A DNA stretch of 45,794 nucleotides from DSCS01 sp035391585 (GTDB lineage: Bacteria > Macinerneyibacteriota > Macinerneyibacteria > Macinerneyibacteriales > DSCS01), in the NCBI GenBank assembly GCA_964574875.1, contig CAZNOX010000015.1, forward strand, positions 1 to 45,794, in the 5' to 3' direction. The first letter of the stretch is position 1. Every line of letters starts with the position of its first letter. The notes under the pieces were generated by a model. The model was not told the DNA's origin. It ran no database searches and worked only from the letters and a program-made list of their open reading frames with translations. Shown here piece after piece: positions 1 through 8,140 of this stretch. A program made the translations under genes and the position numbers.

Positions 1-1
1 C

Positions 2-94
2 TGGGCCCACCTGATGATCATTCTCTTTATCATCATCGGGAATACCACCATGTTGGTCCTGAAGCGAAGAAAAGAAAAAAGTAGGGTAAGGTGA
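2..94 (+). CDS. 3' end of an unknown membrane protein (partial)
   Basis: The window opens inside this gene; only the last 30 codons and the TGA stop are visible. They encode a hydrophobic segment (LMIILFIIIG) followed by a basic tail (LKRRKEKSRVR). This is the usual form of a final transmembrane helix with a positively charged cytoplasmic end. The stop lies immediately upstream of the next membrane-protein gene, so the two are probably cotranscribed. Family and function cannot be judged from this fragment. Confidence 0.55.
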   Translation, partial: WAHLMIILFIIIGNTTMLVLKRRKEKSRVR

Positions 95-99
95 TGACG

Positions 100-771
100 A
101 TGACATTTGCTGGAGCTATCGGAATTTTTCTGGCAGGAGCACTGACCCTTGCCATATTCAGTTTCCTCTATAAGGATAATCCGGTCTATAAGTTTGCCGA
201 GCATCTCTTTGTGGGGACATCGGCCGGCTACTGGTTCGTTTATAACTACTTTAATGTGTTTAAACCCAATGTTGAAGTGGCCTGGAAAGAGGCAGTGGGA
301 TTTTGGGATTATTTCCACGTTGTGATTCCGGTGTTGCTTGGTATCTTAATGCTCATGCGTCTGATCCCGTCAGTCTCCTGGATCTCACGCTGGGCCATGG
401 CTTTTTCCGTGGGGATGACTGTGGGGCTTAATACTATTACTGAGCTGGAAACGAATATTCTAAAGCAGATCGGCGCTACCCTGAGCCCCTTTGCCAGCCT
501 CCATTTCAACAACGGCGGCCTGGGAGCTTCGGTGAACGCCATTATAATTCTGCTTGCTGTTTTGGCTGCGTTGGTGTATTTTTTCTTTTCCAAGGAGCAT
601 ACAGGAGGGTACGGCCATATTGCCAAAGTGGGGATATGGGTCCTGATGATCACCTTCGGAGCCTCCTTCGGATACACGGTTATGGCGAGGATTTCGCTCC
701 TGATCGGCCGTGTGCAGTTTTTACAGACGGATTGGTGGGTTGCGATTAAACATATCATCGGCCTTGGTTGA
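100..771 (+). CDS. Conserved multi-pass membrane protein of unknown function
   Basis: This 223-residue protein is almost entirely hydrophobic, with about six predicted membrane segments (near residues 5-24, 36-52, 72-90, 95-113, 144-163 and 176-198). A short hydrophilic patch, YKDNPVYKFAEH, follows the first helix. I recall similar proteins from FCB-group bacteria only as hypothetical proteins, so no function is assigned. The chosen ATG has an AAGG element about eight bases upstream; the GTG at 91 and ATG at 94 are alternatives. Its stop is 26 bases upstream of a TPR lipoprotein gene. The pairing suggests an envelope complex, but this is inference. Confidence 0.75.
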   Translation: MTFAGAIGIFLAGALTLAIFSFLYKDNPVYKFAEHLFVGTSAGYWFVYNYFNVFKPNVEVAWKEAVGFWDYFHVVIPVLLGILMLMRLIPSVSWISRWAMAFSVGMTVGLNTITELETNILKQIGATLSPFASLHFNNGGLGASVNAIIILLAVLAALVYFFFSKEHTGGYGHIAKVGIWVLMITFGASFGYTVMARISLLIGRVQFLQTDWWVAIKHIIGLG

Positions 772-797
772 TGGAAAAGAAAGCGAGAGGTAACAGT

Positions 798-2039
798 ATG
801 AAAAAAATAACTCTTATTGTCATCCTGATATTGGGTGTGGGCGGGTCCTTCCTTCTCACCGGATGTGCCGGGACTCAGGAAGAGGATCCTTTCGGGGATA
901 CCGCTATCGTGGAGACGACCCCTCCCTATATCGTGGCTTATAACAAAGGCTACACACAGGCTGCAGCCAAAAACTGGGCAGGGGCCGTTCCCTTCTACGA
1001 AGAAGCGGAAGCCCATCTCATGAAGCTCTCTGAAGAGCAGCTGAAAGAGCCCGACACAGAGAATATCTATCAGAAGACCCTCATGGGCCTGGCCCTGGCT
1101 TACGGAAACATGGGGAATATGGGGAAATCAGCCGGATATTTCAAAAAGTATATCAACCGCTGGCCTGCCGATATCAACGGGTATCTCAACTATGGGGCCA
1201 TCCTGGAGAAAAACGGACAGTCTGAGGAAGCCTTTGCCCAATACACCAAAGCGATGAATGTCAATCCCAACAGCGCCGTGGCGGAATTCGCCCTGGCCAG
1301 CATCTATCGCCAGGACGGCCGTCTTGATGACGCCATCACCTATTATAAAAAAGGATTGGCCAAAGATCCCGGCTTCCAGGACGGAAACGGCTGGTTCCAG
1401 CTTGGAAAGACATACGAAGACAAAGGGGATTATGACGGCCAGATCAAAGCCTATGAAGAGATGGTCAGTGTCCGTCCCGATGACTGGCAGGCCTATTTCT
1501 ACCTGGCCGATGCCTATCTGACCAAGGGGATGAAAGTGGGCGCAGACAAAGCACGTCTCACCAGCGCCGACAGGGAGTTGAGGATCTCCTATTACGATAA
1601 AGCCATCAATACAGATAAAAAAGGGTTGAGCATCAGGCCTGATTCAGCACAGATCATGACCCATCTGGCCAGCTCTCTCATCCGCAAAGCCGAGATGTAC
1701 AATAAAGGGACAACCCAGTATGCTAAAATTGCTGAAGAGTCCATCGGAGTCCTGGAGCAGTTCACAAAAGTCTATCCGGACAATGAAAAGGGCTATGCTC
1801 TCCTGGCAGATGCTCAGCAGAAACTCCGTAACTTTACCGGAGCTATTGCCAATGCGAGAAAATCGCTGGAGATCATGGACAATGCCTATGCTCATTCCAT
1901 CCTCGGGGATGTCTTCTTTATCCTGGAGCGGTGGCAGGAATCCAAAGTCCATTATCAGGCGATCGCCGGCAATCCGCAGTATCCCTATGTCCGGGGACGT
2001 TTAGAGATCATCGAAGCCAGGATCCGCGGAGAGTATTAA
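798..2039 (+). CDS. TPR-repeat lipoprotein
   Basis: The 413-residue product begins with a lipoprotein signal peptide: MKK, a hydrophobic stretch, then the lipobox LLTGC with the acylated cysteine at residue 23. The rest is built from tetratricopeptide-type helical repeats, for example segments matching A..Y.KA....P near residues 105-240, and more repeats after 290. TPR proteins act as protein-binding scaffolds; this one should be membrane-anchored and periplasm-facing. The start was set at 798 rather than at upstream in-frame codons (768, 771), because it has GAGAGG seven bases upstream and begins an ideal signal peptide. It follows a membrane-protein gene, which may encode its partner. The specific role is unknown. 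Confidence 0.85.
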   Translation: MKKITLIVILILGVGGSFLLTGCAGTQEEDPFGDTAIVETTPPYIVAYNKGYTQAAAKNWAGAVPFYEEAEAHLMKLSEEQLKEPDTENIYQKTLMGLALAYGNMGNMGKSAGYFKKYINRWPADINGYLNYGAILEKNGQSEEAFAQYTKAMNVNPNSAVAEFALASIYRQDGRLDDAITYYKKGLAKDPGFQDGNGWFQLGKTYEDKGDYDGQIKAYEEMVSVRPDDWQAYFYLADAYLTKGMKVGADKARLTSADRELRISYYDKAINTDKKGLSIRPDSAQIMTHLASSLIRKAEMYNKGTTQYAKIAEESIGVLEQFTKVYPDNEKGYALLADAQQKLRNFTGAIANARKSLEIMDNAYAHSILGDVFFILERWQESKVHYQAIAGNPQYPYVRGRLEIIEARIRGEY

Positions 2040-2050
2040 GCCGGAGTCCT

Positions 2051-3436
2051 ATGATTTCTTTTGACTTTTCCAATGTGCTGAAAGCCAATATCGGCGGGGA
2101 AATCGGGCTCAGCCCGAATTTCCCCGACGAGTATAACGAGATCATCCGGAAAGGGTATCTGAAGATCGAAAACGGGCGGGGTGAATATCCCTACCATTTC
2201 ATGGAACTTCCTTATGAGAGCCACGAGGAGGTCAAAAGATTTTCCGATATCCTGGGAAAATACAAGAATTTTGTGGTGGTGGGAATCGGCGGCTCTGCCC
2301 TGGGGGCTTATGCCCTTTTCAATGCCCTGAAACATCAATACCACAACCTGATCTCCGATCGGAGAGTCTTTTTTATCGATAATTCGGATCCGGCGACGAT
2401 CCTCAACGTCTTTGACGTGGTGGACCTGAAGAACACGCTCTTTAACATCATCACGAAATCGGGAAGCACAGCAGAGACCATGTCGGCCTTTTCTCTCATC
2501 TTTAATATTCTCAAAGAGCAGAACCTACCCCTTCATGAGCACCTTGTGATCACAACAGACAGGGAAAAGGGGGATCTGGTCAAGATCGCCGGTGAGTATA
2601 ATCTCCATACCTTTACCATTCCCGAAGGGGTCGGCGGACGGTATTCCCTCTTTACGCCGGTGGGCCTTCTTCCCGCTCTCTATATGGGGATCGACCTGGA
2701 TGCGCTTCTTGAAGGGGCCAAATATGTGGACTCCTACTGGCGGCGGACTCCGGCTGAAGAGAACCCCATCGCCGTAAGTGCCCTGGTGAACTACCTCTAC
2801 CATACCGGGTATTCCCGCAATATTCTGGCGCTCATGTGTTATAAAGACGCCTTGCGGGGAATGGGGCTCTGGTATCAGCAGCTCTGGGCTGAAAGCCTGG
2901 GGAAGAAGTATGACCTGGACAGCAATCTGGTGGAGACCGGAGCGACTCCCGTTGTTCTCAGAGGGGCGACGGATCAGCATTCTCTTCTCCAGCTTTTTAT
3001 GGAGGGGCCCAATGACAAGCTTTTCGTCTTCTTTGAAATCAAAAACCCCGACCGGGACAGGAGATTCCACGTGGGGCCGCTGAAGAAGTACAAAAGCCTG
3101 GCGTATTTTGATGACAAGAGTTCTCATGACCTCATCTCCGCTGAGATGTCGGGAGTGAAGTATGCCCTGGCCTTCAACGGGAAACCCAATTACACGGTCT
3201 CTCTTGAATCACTGGATGCCTATCATCTGGGTGCGCTGATCTATGCCCTGGAGCTTCAGACGGTCTTCACCTCTACCCTTTATAATGTCAATCCTTTTGA
3301 CCAGCCCGGAGTGGAAGAGGGGAAGAAAGCCACATACGCTATTATGGGACGCGAAGGGTATGATGAGAAGCGCAAGGAGATGCAGGACAATATCAAAGAG
3401 AATCTCTCCATGGAGATCCCTTCAAAAAGCAAATGA
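2051..3436 (+). CDS. pgi: Glucose-6-phosphate isomerase
   Basis: Pgi interconverts glucose 6-phosphate and fructose 6-phosphate in the cytosol, linking glycolysis, gluconeogenesis and cell-wall sugar supply. The 461-residue length matches the shorter form found in many Firmicutes and other non-proteobacterial lineages. Family signatures are clear: GIGGSALGA in the first sugar isomerase domain, the phosphate-binding TKSGSTAET, the ATDQHSLLQ segment with the conserved histidine, and the NPFDQPGVEEGK motif near the C-terminus. The reading frame stays open upstream into the lipoprotein gene, but ATG 2051 gives the normal family N-terminus and lies 11 bases after the previous stop. GGAG at 2043-2046 can serve as a weak ribosome-binding site. 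Confidence 0.95.
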   Translation: MISFDFSNVLKANIGGEIGLSPNFPDEYNEIIRKGYLKIENGRGEYPYHFMELPYESHEEVKRFSDILGKYKNFVVVGIGGSALGAYALFNALKHQYHNLISDRRVFFIDNSDPATILNVFDVVDLKNTLFNIITKSGSTAETMSAFSLIFNILKEQNLPLHEHLVITTDREKGDLVKIAGEYNLHTFTIPEGVGGRYSLFTPVGLLPALYMGIDLDALLEGAKYVDSYWRRTPAEENPIAVSALVNYLYHTGYSRNILALMCYKDALRGMGLWYQQLWAESLGKKYDLDSNLVETGATPVVLRGATDQHSLLQLFMEGPNDKLFVFFEIKNPDRDRRFHVGPLKKYKSLAYFDDKSSHDLISAEMSGVKYALAFNGKPNYTVSLESLDAYHLGALIYALELQTVFTSTLYNVNPFDQPGVEEGKKATYAIMGREGYDEKRKEMQDNIKENLSMEIPSKSK

Positions 3437-3705
3437 ACGGAATGGAAGAGCGCCGTCTCCTCTATGAGACCTCCTCGCTACCCGAAGCGGAGATCCTCAG
3501 AGGATGGCTTGAGTCAAACGGAATCACGGTCTATTCTCTTCATGACGATTGCGGCGGGGTCAGCCCGGGCCTGACATTCAGCCGGGGGATCCGGCTATGG
3601 GTGGACGGCAAGGATGAGGAACGGGCCCGAAAACTGTTAAACGAGTTTCTTGAAGGAACCTGGGAGGAGGATGATGATGAAAGTGATCACGGAATGGAAA
3701 GGTAA
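3433..3705 (+). CDS. DUF2007-type small protein
   Basis: This 90-residue soluble protein has the compact DUF2007 pattern: an opening LLYET segment, an EAEILRGWLESNGI helix, then a GIRLWVDGKDEERARKLLNEF ending typical of a beta-alpha ferredoxin-like fold. DUF2007 proteins are described as putative signal-transducing proteins, but a molecular role is not established. The start ATG overlaps the pgi stop as ATGA, implying translational coupling. ATG 3442 is an alternative start that would give MEERRLLYE. The acidic tail (EEDDDESD) is encoded in the overlap with the following osmC-family gene, so it may not be under strong selection in this frame. Confidence 0.75.
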   Translation: MNGMEERRLLYETSSLPEAEILRGWLESNGITVYSLHDDCGGVSPGLTFSRGIRLWVDGKDEERARKLLNEFLEGTWEEDDDESDHGMER

Positions 3706-4090
3706 TATGCTGTTCAGAGCCGAGGGGAAAAACGGCTGCGCCATGATGGATTCTTCCGGAGAGGTGGGAGGACAGGAGAGTGCCCCGAGCCCCAAAGAGA
3801 TGATCCTGGCCGGACTGGCCGGATGCACCGGGATGGATGTGGTCTCTATCCTGAGAAAAATGCGTGCCCTGCCTGAAAAGATGGATATTGTCGTCGAGGC
3901 CTCTCTCGACCCTGAATTTCCCAAACCGTTCACCGCCTTTACTGTTGTTTTCCGTTTCTGGGGGGAAACGCTGGACAGGGAAAAGATCGAAAAAGCTGTG
4001 AAACTCTCTCATGAGAAGTATTGCGGTGTTTCGGCGACCCTGGAACAGGCGGCCCCGATCGATATCAAGATCGAGTTGAACCCCCGGTGA
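3677..4090 (+). CDS. OsmC-family protein
   Basis: This 137-residue protein has the OsmC/YhfA organisation. An N-terminal beta-sheet is followed by the segment LAGCTGMD carrying the first conserved cysteine, and later by KYCGVSATL with the second. In OsmC and Ohr these two cysteines reduce organic or inorganic peroxides. The YhfA-like branch, which this resembles by length and by the PSPKEMILAGLAGC pattern, is less well characterised. Three ATG codons in a row (3671, 3674, 3677) follow GGGAGGAGG; 3677 has the best spacing and starts MKVITEWKG. The gene overlaps the end of the DUF2007 gene by 29 bases. A peroxidase role is family-based inference. Confidence 0.85.
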   Translation: MKVITEWKGNMLFRAEGKNGCAMMDSSGEVGGQESAPSPKEMILAGLAGCTGMDVVSILRKMRALPEKMDIVVEASLDPEFPKPFTAFTVVFRFWGETLDREKIEKAVKLSHEKYCGVSATLEQAAPIDIKIELNPR

Positions 4091-4836
4091 CAGGCCGGTT
4101 TCGTTTTACCCCCCCTTACAAGACCATATACAAAAAGACATCTCCCTATCTTGAAGACCATCCCCTCATCCGGCTGGAGAAGGGGGGACCTGTCCTGGTG
4201 GCCGTTTCCGGAGGGCAGGACAGCGTGGCCCTCCTTCATTTTCTTGCCCATCACCCTCTTAGTCTTCGGCTCATCCCCTGCATGATCGACTATGGTTTTC
4301 CGGAAGAGAAGCGTCTCCTCACTGCTGTGTGCAGAGGCCTGGGGCTTGACCTGCATCTTATCCCTGCCCGCCGGGGAGAAGATTGCTATGAATGCAGCAG
4401 GGAGAGAAAAAAGATGCTTTTCGAAGCCGCTTTGGAAAGGGAGGCCGCGGTGATCTTTCTGGGCCATCATGGAGATGACCTTCTGGAATCCTTCTTTCTC
4501 AGTCTTCTCTACGGAGGGGAGATCCATACCTTCCGCCCCGTGGAGTCCTTTCACGATTCTTTTCTTCTGGCCCGTCCGTTCAGCGCGCTTTTCAAAAAAG
4601 ACGTCGCCTCCTACAGCCGTTCTGCCGGGCTCCCTCTCCTGCCTGTATCCTCATGCCCGAATGCACAGCAAGGCAAGAGAGAAGAGGTCCGCCGGCTTCT
4701 TCAAGCCTTTTCCGGAGAACAGAAAAGCCGCCTTCTGTCGACTCTTCTGAGGACTCTTCAAACGGAGAAGAAATTTCGCAGTATTTCACATCCTCCCGTT
4801 CTCCCCGGGGAGCGGTCGATGTTTTCCATTGAATAG
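4087..4836 (+). CDS. TtcA-like PP-loop ATPase (tRNA 2-thiocytidine type)
   Basis: This 249-residue protein belongs to the TtcA/TilS PP-loop superfamily. The ATP-pyrophosphatase loop SGGQDS is at residues 41-46. Three cysteines sit where TtcA holds its iron-sulfur cluster: C100 and C103 in CYEC, and C190 in SSCPN. The segments LGHHGDDLLE and LYGGE also follow TtcA rather than TilS. TtcA converts C32 of certain tRNAs to 2-thiocytidine. The GTG start overlaps the previous stop by four bases; the frame is open further upstream inside the osmC-family gene, but that would add an unlike N-terminus. The N-terminal 35 residues are poorly conserved. Exact tRNA target is uncertain. Confidence 0.85.
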   Translation: MTGRFRFTPPYKTIYKKTSPYLEDHPLIRLEKGGPVLVAVSGGQDSVALLHFLAHHPLSLRLIPCMIDYGFPEEKRLLTAVCRGLGLDLHLIPARRGEDCYECSRERKKMLFEAALEREAAVIFLGHHGDDLLESFFLSLLYGGEIHTFRPVESFHDSFLLARPFSALFKKDVASYSRSAGLPLLPVSSCPNAQQGKREEVRRLLQAFSGEQKSRLLSTLLRTLQTEKKFRSISHPPVLPGERSMFSIE

Positions 4837-4856
4837 AATTCTGCTGGTGGTATAAT
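4829..4856 (+). promoter_or_regulatory. Sigma70-type promoter of pyrE
   Basis: A TTGAAT -35 box (4829-4834) and a perfect TATAAT -10 box (4851-4856) are separated by 16 bases. The -35 box overlaps the stop codon of the preceding gene. The position gives a leader of about 70 bases before the pyrE start. Confidence 0.65.
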
Positions 4857-4871
4857 GGAAAAAACGTGGGA

Positions 4872-4919
4872 CCCGGATCCCGGGCCGGTGACAGCCCTGT
4901 CCGGATGCCCCGGAGCATC
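4872..4919 (+). promoter_or_regulatory. Structured pyrE leader with three short dyads
   Basis: Three consecutive inverted repeats occupy the transcribed leader. They are CCCGG-ATC-CCGGG (4872-4884), GACA-GCCC-TGTC (4890-4901) and GATGC-CCCGGA-GCATC (4904-4919). The last abuts the ribosome-binding site AAGGAGG (4920-4926). No U-tract follows any of them, so a simple terminator-type attenuator is not supported. Control of ribosome access is possible but is inference. Confidence 0.4.
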
Positions 4920-4933
4920 AAGGAGGAGTCATT

Positions 4934-5512
4934 TTGGATAAACAGGAATTACTGAATCTCTATGAGGCAAAAGGAGCTCTTCTCAAGGGGCATTTTCTTC
5001 TTTCATCCGGAAGACATTCTGACCAGTATCTGCAGAGTGCTCTTGTCCTTCAATACCCTGATATTGCCGAAAAGCTGGGGAAAGCTCTGGCTGAGAAGTT
5101 TGCAGATGAGAATATCGGCGTTGTGGTGGGGCCGGCCATGGGCGGGATCATCGTTGCTCATGAGACAGCCCGGGCTCTTGGTGTGAGAGCACTTTTTACA
5201 GAGCGTGTGGACGGCTGGGTCTCTCTCAGGCGCGGTTTTTCTCTCAACGAAGGGGAGAAGGCCCTCATCTGTGAAGATGTGGTGACAACGGGGAAATCAG
5301 TCAAAGAGGTCATCACTCTTCTTGAGTCCATGAAGGTGGAGATCGCGGGTATCGGGTTTCTTGTGGACAGGAGCAACGGCAAGACCGATTTCGGATATCC
5401 TGCCCGGGCTTTGCTGACACTGGATGTCACGTCCTATGATCCGGAAAGTTGTCCCCTCTGCCGGCAGGGGATTCCCTATATCAAGCCGGGAAGCCGTAAA
5501 GAGGTGCAATGA
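4934..5512 (+). CDS. pyrE: Orotate phosphoribosyltransferase
   Basis: PyrE joins orotate to PRPP to make orotidine 5'-phosphate, the fifth step of de novo UMP synthesis, in the cytosol. The 192-residue protein has the phosphoribosyltransferase core, with the PRPP-binding motif EDVVTTGKS at residues 114-122, an N-terminal hood containing HFLLSSGRHSDQY, and VGPAMGGIIVAHE around residue 70. Translation starts at TTG, with AAGGAGG seven bases upstream; there is no nearer ATG. The C-terminal CPLCRQG segment gives a pair of cysteines seen in the longer bacterial PyrE subgroup. It has its own promoter and a structured leader, and it overlaps coaX by four bases. Confidence 0.93.
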   Translation: MDKQELLNLYEAKGALLKGHFLLSSGRHSDQYLQSALVLQYPDIAEKLGKALAEKFADENIGVVVGPAMGGIIVAHETARALGVRALFTERVDGWVSLRRGFSLNEGEKALICEDVVTTGKSVKEVITLLESMKVEIAGIGFLVDRSNGKTDFGYPARALLTLDVTSYDPESCPLCRQGIPYIKPGSRKEVQ

Positions 5513-6267
5513 ACGACCGTGTTCTTGTCATCGATATCGGAAACTCCATGGCGAAATTCGCCTTTTTTAACGGGGGCGAGATCGAAAACTATCAGACCTA
5601 CCCCACACGCAGTGTCATGACAAAACCGGAAGTCGTCACGGAGACGGACCTGAACAAGTATTTTAAAAGAGGGATCGACTACGGAGCTCTTTCCAGCGTT
5701 GTTCCCGAAGCCACCGGTGTGGTCAAATGTCTCATGAAATCGTATGTCCGGAAAAAACTCTTTGATGTCTCTGACATGACCCTCAAGATGGATATTGATT
5801 ACCAGGGTGTTCTGGGTGAGGACCGGATCATGGGCGGTTACGCAGCCAGGCATTTTTACGGGTTTCCTGTTATTGTGGTTGATGTGGGGACAGCCCTGAC
5901 CTTTTCCCTTATTGATGAGAAAGGCGTCTTCCGCGGAGGGATGATCTCTCTGGGTCCCTACTCCTTGCTCAAGACATTGGCCAACAGGACATCACAGATC
6001 GATATGATCGACCTGGAAGTCCCGGCACGCAATGTAGGGAGGAATACAGAAGAATCCGTCAATGCCGGAGTCTTCTGGACTGTTCTCGGAGCGATGGAGT
6101 ATTGCATCACACGGATCGAAGAGTTTGTGGGGCATCCCTGCCGGGTGGTTTTAACCGGAGGATATTCAGTCTTTTTTGCCGATTTCATCAAACATCCGGT
6201 GGAATTGGATCCTTTTTTGGTCTTACGCGGCCTGAACGTGGCTTTACAGGAAAATATCGAGAGATAA
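5509..6267 (+). CDS. coaX: Type III pantothenate kinase (CoaX family)
   Basis: CoaX phosphorylates pantothenate, the first committed step of coenzyme A synthesis. This 252-residue protein has the ASKHA-fold markers: the N-terminal phosphate loop DIGNS (residues 9-13), GEDRI around D105, and DVGTALTF as the second phosphate motif. Each differs a little from the common CoaX forms (GADR, DFGTATTFD), and the usual PG after the GG.I motif reads LG. It is therefore a divergent member, though length and motif order are normal. The ATG overlaps the pyrE stop (ATGA), so both are likely translated together. Kinase activity is family-based inference. Confidence 0.85.
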   Translation: MNDRVLVIDIGNSMAKFAFFNGGEIENYQTYPTRSVMTKPEVVTETDLNKYFKRGIDYGALSSVVPEATGVVKCLMKSYVRKKLFDVSDMTLKMDIDYQGVLGEDRIMGGYAARHFYGFPVIVVDVGTALTFSLIDEKGVFRGGMISLGPYSLLKTLANRTSQIDMIDLEVPARNVGRNTEESVNAGVFWTVLGAMEYCITRIEEFVGHPCRVVLTGGYSVFFADFIKHPVELDPFLVLRGLNVALQENIER

Positions 6268-6280
6268 ACGGAGGTAATTT

Positions 6281-6664
6281 ATGGATCACGAGCGCATGGA
6301 GACATTCATCGGGGATACGTGCCGTATTGAAGGAACGTTGAATGTGGAACACGGAATCACCATTTCCGGCAGATTCAAAGGGAACATCAAAGCCGGGGGG
6401 AAAGTCATCGTCTCCTCCACAGGGGAGATCCAGGCGGATATCGAAGCTGATGAACTGGTGACAGCCGGGAAGATCACAGGAAACGTCACGGCAAAAAAGC
6501 GTACCGTGATCCACAGTACAGGATCGATCATCGGAAAACTGAAGACCGACAAGCTGCTTCTTGAAGAGGGCGGTCTCCTCAACGGTGATATCAATATGGG
6601 GGCCTCTTCCGCCCAGGCACACGAGATCAAAAACCGTCCCCATGAAAAAGAAAAATCCGAATAG
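6281..6664 (+). CDS. Bactofilin (polymer-forming cytoskeletal protein)
   Basis: Bactofilins polymerise without nucleotide into filaments that position cell-wall enzymes or shape the cell. The 127-residue protein carries one bactofilin domain at about residues 8-110: a repeating beta-helix with short glycine-ended rungs such as GTLNVEHGITISGRF, KGNIKAGG and IQADIEADEL. The C-terminal tail is charged and probably disordered. ATG 6281 has GGAGG six bases upstream. The next gene encodes an M23 peptidase and overlaps this one by 23 bases. A bactofilin next to an M23 endopeptidase is a recurrent arrangement in cell-shape modules, for example in Helicobacter and related systems, so a joint wall-shaping role is likely. 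Confidence 0.92.
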   Translation: MDHERMETFIGDTCRIEGTLNVEHGITISGRFKGNIKAGGKVIVSSTGEIQADIEADELVTAGKITGNVTAKKRTVIHSTGSIIGKLKTDKLLLEEGGLLNGDINMGASSAQAHEIKNRPHEKEKSE

Positions 6665-7754
6665 AATACTTTTTCTTAGTCTTCTTTTCATTCTTTTCCC
6701 GGCTGCTCTGCTTGCCCGAAAAAGCATAGAGGCCGGGATTCCTTTTTCTGTTCAGGGAGAGACTCTGACTCTGAGCAAGATCTTTTTCAGGGGAACAGAC
6801 ATTCAGGCCTCAGCAGGGGGCCAGCCGCTTCAGATCACAGAAGACCAGGGTTTTTTTCATCTCTCTCTCCCCCTGTGTCTTCCTTCTCCGGGAGAGGTCC
6901 GGATCAACTCGCACGGACTCTCCTTTTCACTGTTTCTGGACAAAAAGGATCTCCCCCTGGGATTTGTCCGGTTCCCCCGGGAGTGTGTGGAGGGGGTGGC
7001 CATTCTGGTGGAGATCACGCCCTCTGTTTCCCTGGAGAGGCTGGAGATCCGACGGGACGGGGAGAAAGTCCCCCTTTACCGCGGAAGTGCGAACCAGGTC
7101 CTCTTCTATCTGGCCTATCCGCTTCTCTCGGGCCGGGAAGAGAGCCGCCTGGTGATCACCGCTGTCACACCGAAAGGGGAGATCCGGTCACAAACCTTTC
7201 TGATCAGGGTGAAAGAAGGCCGTTACAAAAAAGAGCACCTGACACTGGGAGCTGTCTATACGGGAGACGACGGGCTGGAGAGTATCCGGGCCGCTCTTCT
7301 GGGATATGAGAACAGGAAGGCCGCCCGTCTCCTCTTGTCCAAATCAGGCCGGATCAGTCCGTCCCGCCCTGAATTCCTGAAGCCTGTGGAAGGGAGGATC
7401 ACCTCTCCTTTCGGGATCATCAGATCTTATAACGGGCGGGGTTACCGGACATATCATACCGGGACCGATATCGGGGGAAACCCGGCGGGAACCCCGGTGA
7501 CCGCACCTCTGGGGGGAGACGTCCTCTGTGCTGAGGATTTTTACGGACGAGGACTCACCGTGATCCTGGATCACGGGTACGGAGTCAAGTCCCTCTACTA
7601 TCACCTGGACCGTCTGGCTGTCTCTGCGGGCGACGAAGTGGTGCAGGGCGATATTCTGGGCGATGTGGGAACAACGGGTTTCTCCACCGGGCCCCATCTC
7701 CATTGGGAAGTGCGTGTCAACAATATTCCCGTAGATCCTCTTCAGTTTCCCTGA
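6642..7754 (+). CDS. M23-family peptidoglycan endopeptidase, exported
   Basis: This 370-residue protein starts with a signal peptide (MKKKNPNR followed by a hydrophobic run ending at LLARKS, about residue 26). The middle 220 residues are beta-rich and unassigned. The last 110 residues form a LytM/M23 metallopeptidase domain. The zinc ligands are visible as HTGTD (H272, D276) and the HLH pair H352/H354; a catalytic histidine is expected at YYHLD. M23 enzymes cut peptide cross-links in peptidoglycan. The start is the ATG giving the signal peptide; an upstream in-frame ATG at 6561 lies within the bactofilin gene and would bury that signal. It acts in the periplasm. Confidence 0.92.
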   Translation: MKKKNPNRILFLSLLFILFPAALLARKSIEAGIPFSVQGETLTLSKIFFRGTDIQASAGGQPLQITEDQGFFHLSLPLCLPSPGEVRINSHGLSFSLFLDKKDLPLGFVRFPRECVEGVAILVEITPSVSLERLEIRRDGEKVPLYRGSANQVLFYLAYPLLSGREESRLVITAVTPKGEIRSQTFLIRVKEGRYKKEHLTLGAVYTGDDGLESIRAALLGYENRKAARLLLSKSGRISPSRPEFLKPVEGRITSPFGIIRSYNGRGYRTYHTGTDIGGNPAGTPVTAPLGGDVLCAEDFYGRGLTVILDHGYGVKSLYYHLDRLAVSAGDEVVQGDILGDVGTTGFSTGPHLHWEVRVNNIPVDPLQFP

Positions 7755-7779
7755 ACGCCCTCTTTTCCCCGAAGGACAG

Positions 7780-8121
7780 TCACTGCATCTTTTTCATCAC
7801 ATGAACCATAATGAGATACCCGGCCACAGTCAGGGATGAAGAGAGAAAAAGGCTCATGAAGAAGGGGATCTTGACTTTGATCAAAAAAGGGAGGGCCAGG
7901 AAGAAGAGAAGAGACGGAAGAACAAGCCAGAAGACATTGAGTGAAAGGGCCCTGATGGTCTCTGTATTTTTCGTTTCGATGTAGATCCAGAGGATGGCGA
8001 GAAGGGACGTGAGGGGGAGAGAGGCCAGCAACGCTCCCATAAGGCTGCTCCTTTTGGAGATCTCCGAGACCAGAACGATGATCAGGGCAGACAGGATGAC
8101 TTTGACCAGATAGAAAAGCAT
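7780..8121 (-). CDS. DUF3147 family small membrane protein
   Basis: The 113-residue protein consists of four hydrophobic segments with short loops and matches the DUF3147 pattern: a first helix ending SEISKRSSLMGALLASLP, a second with LLAILWIYIETK, then two more. No biochemical function is established for the family. Reading on the minus strand, AGGAGG lies upstream of the ATG with about ten bases of spacing. The gene is downstream of and codirectional with the AEC transporter, 19 bases after its stop, so the two form a small operon. It ends 25 bases from the convergent M23 gene; no hairpin terminator is visible in that gap. Confidence 0.8.
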   Translation of the reverse strand: MLFYLVKVILSALIIVLVSEISKRSSLMGALLASLPLTSLLAILWIYIETKNTETIRALSLNVFWLVLPSLLFFLALPFLIKVKIPFFMSLFLSSSLTVAGYLIMVHVMKKMQ

Positions 8122-8140
8122 ACCGGGAAACCTCCTTATT

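Noticed and set aside
7755..7779. A bidirectional terminator between the M23 and DUF3147 genes
   Set aside because: The 25-base gap has no inverted repeat; termination there must be factor-dependent or lie inside the coding regions.
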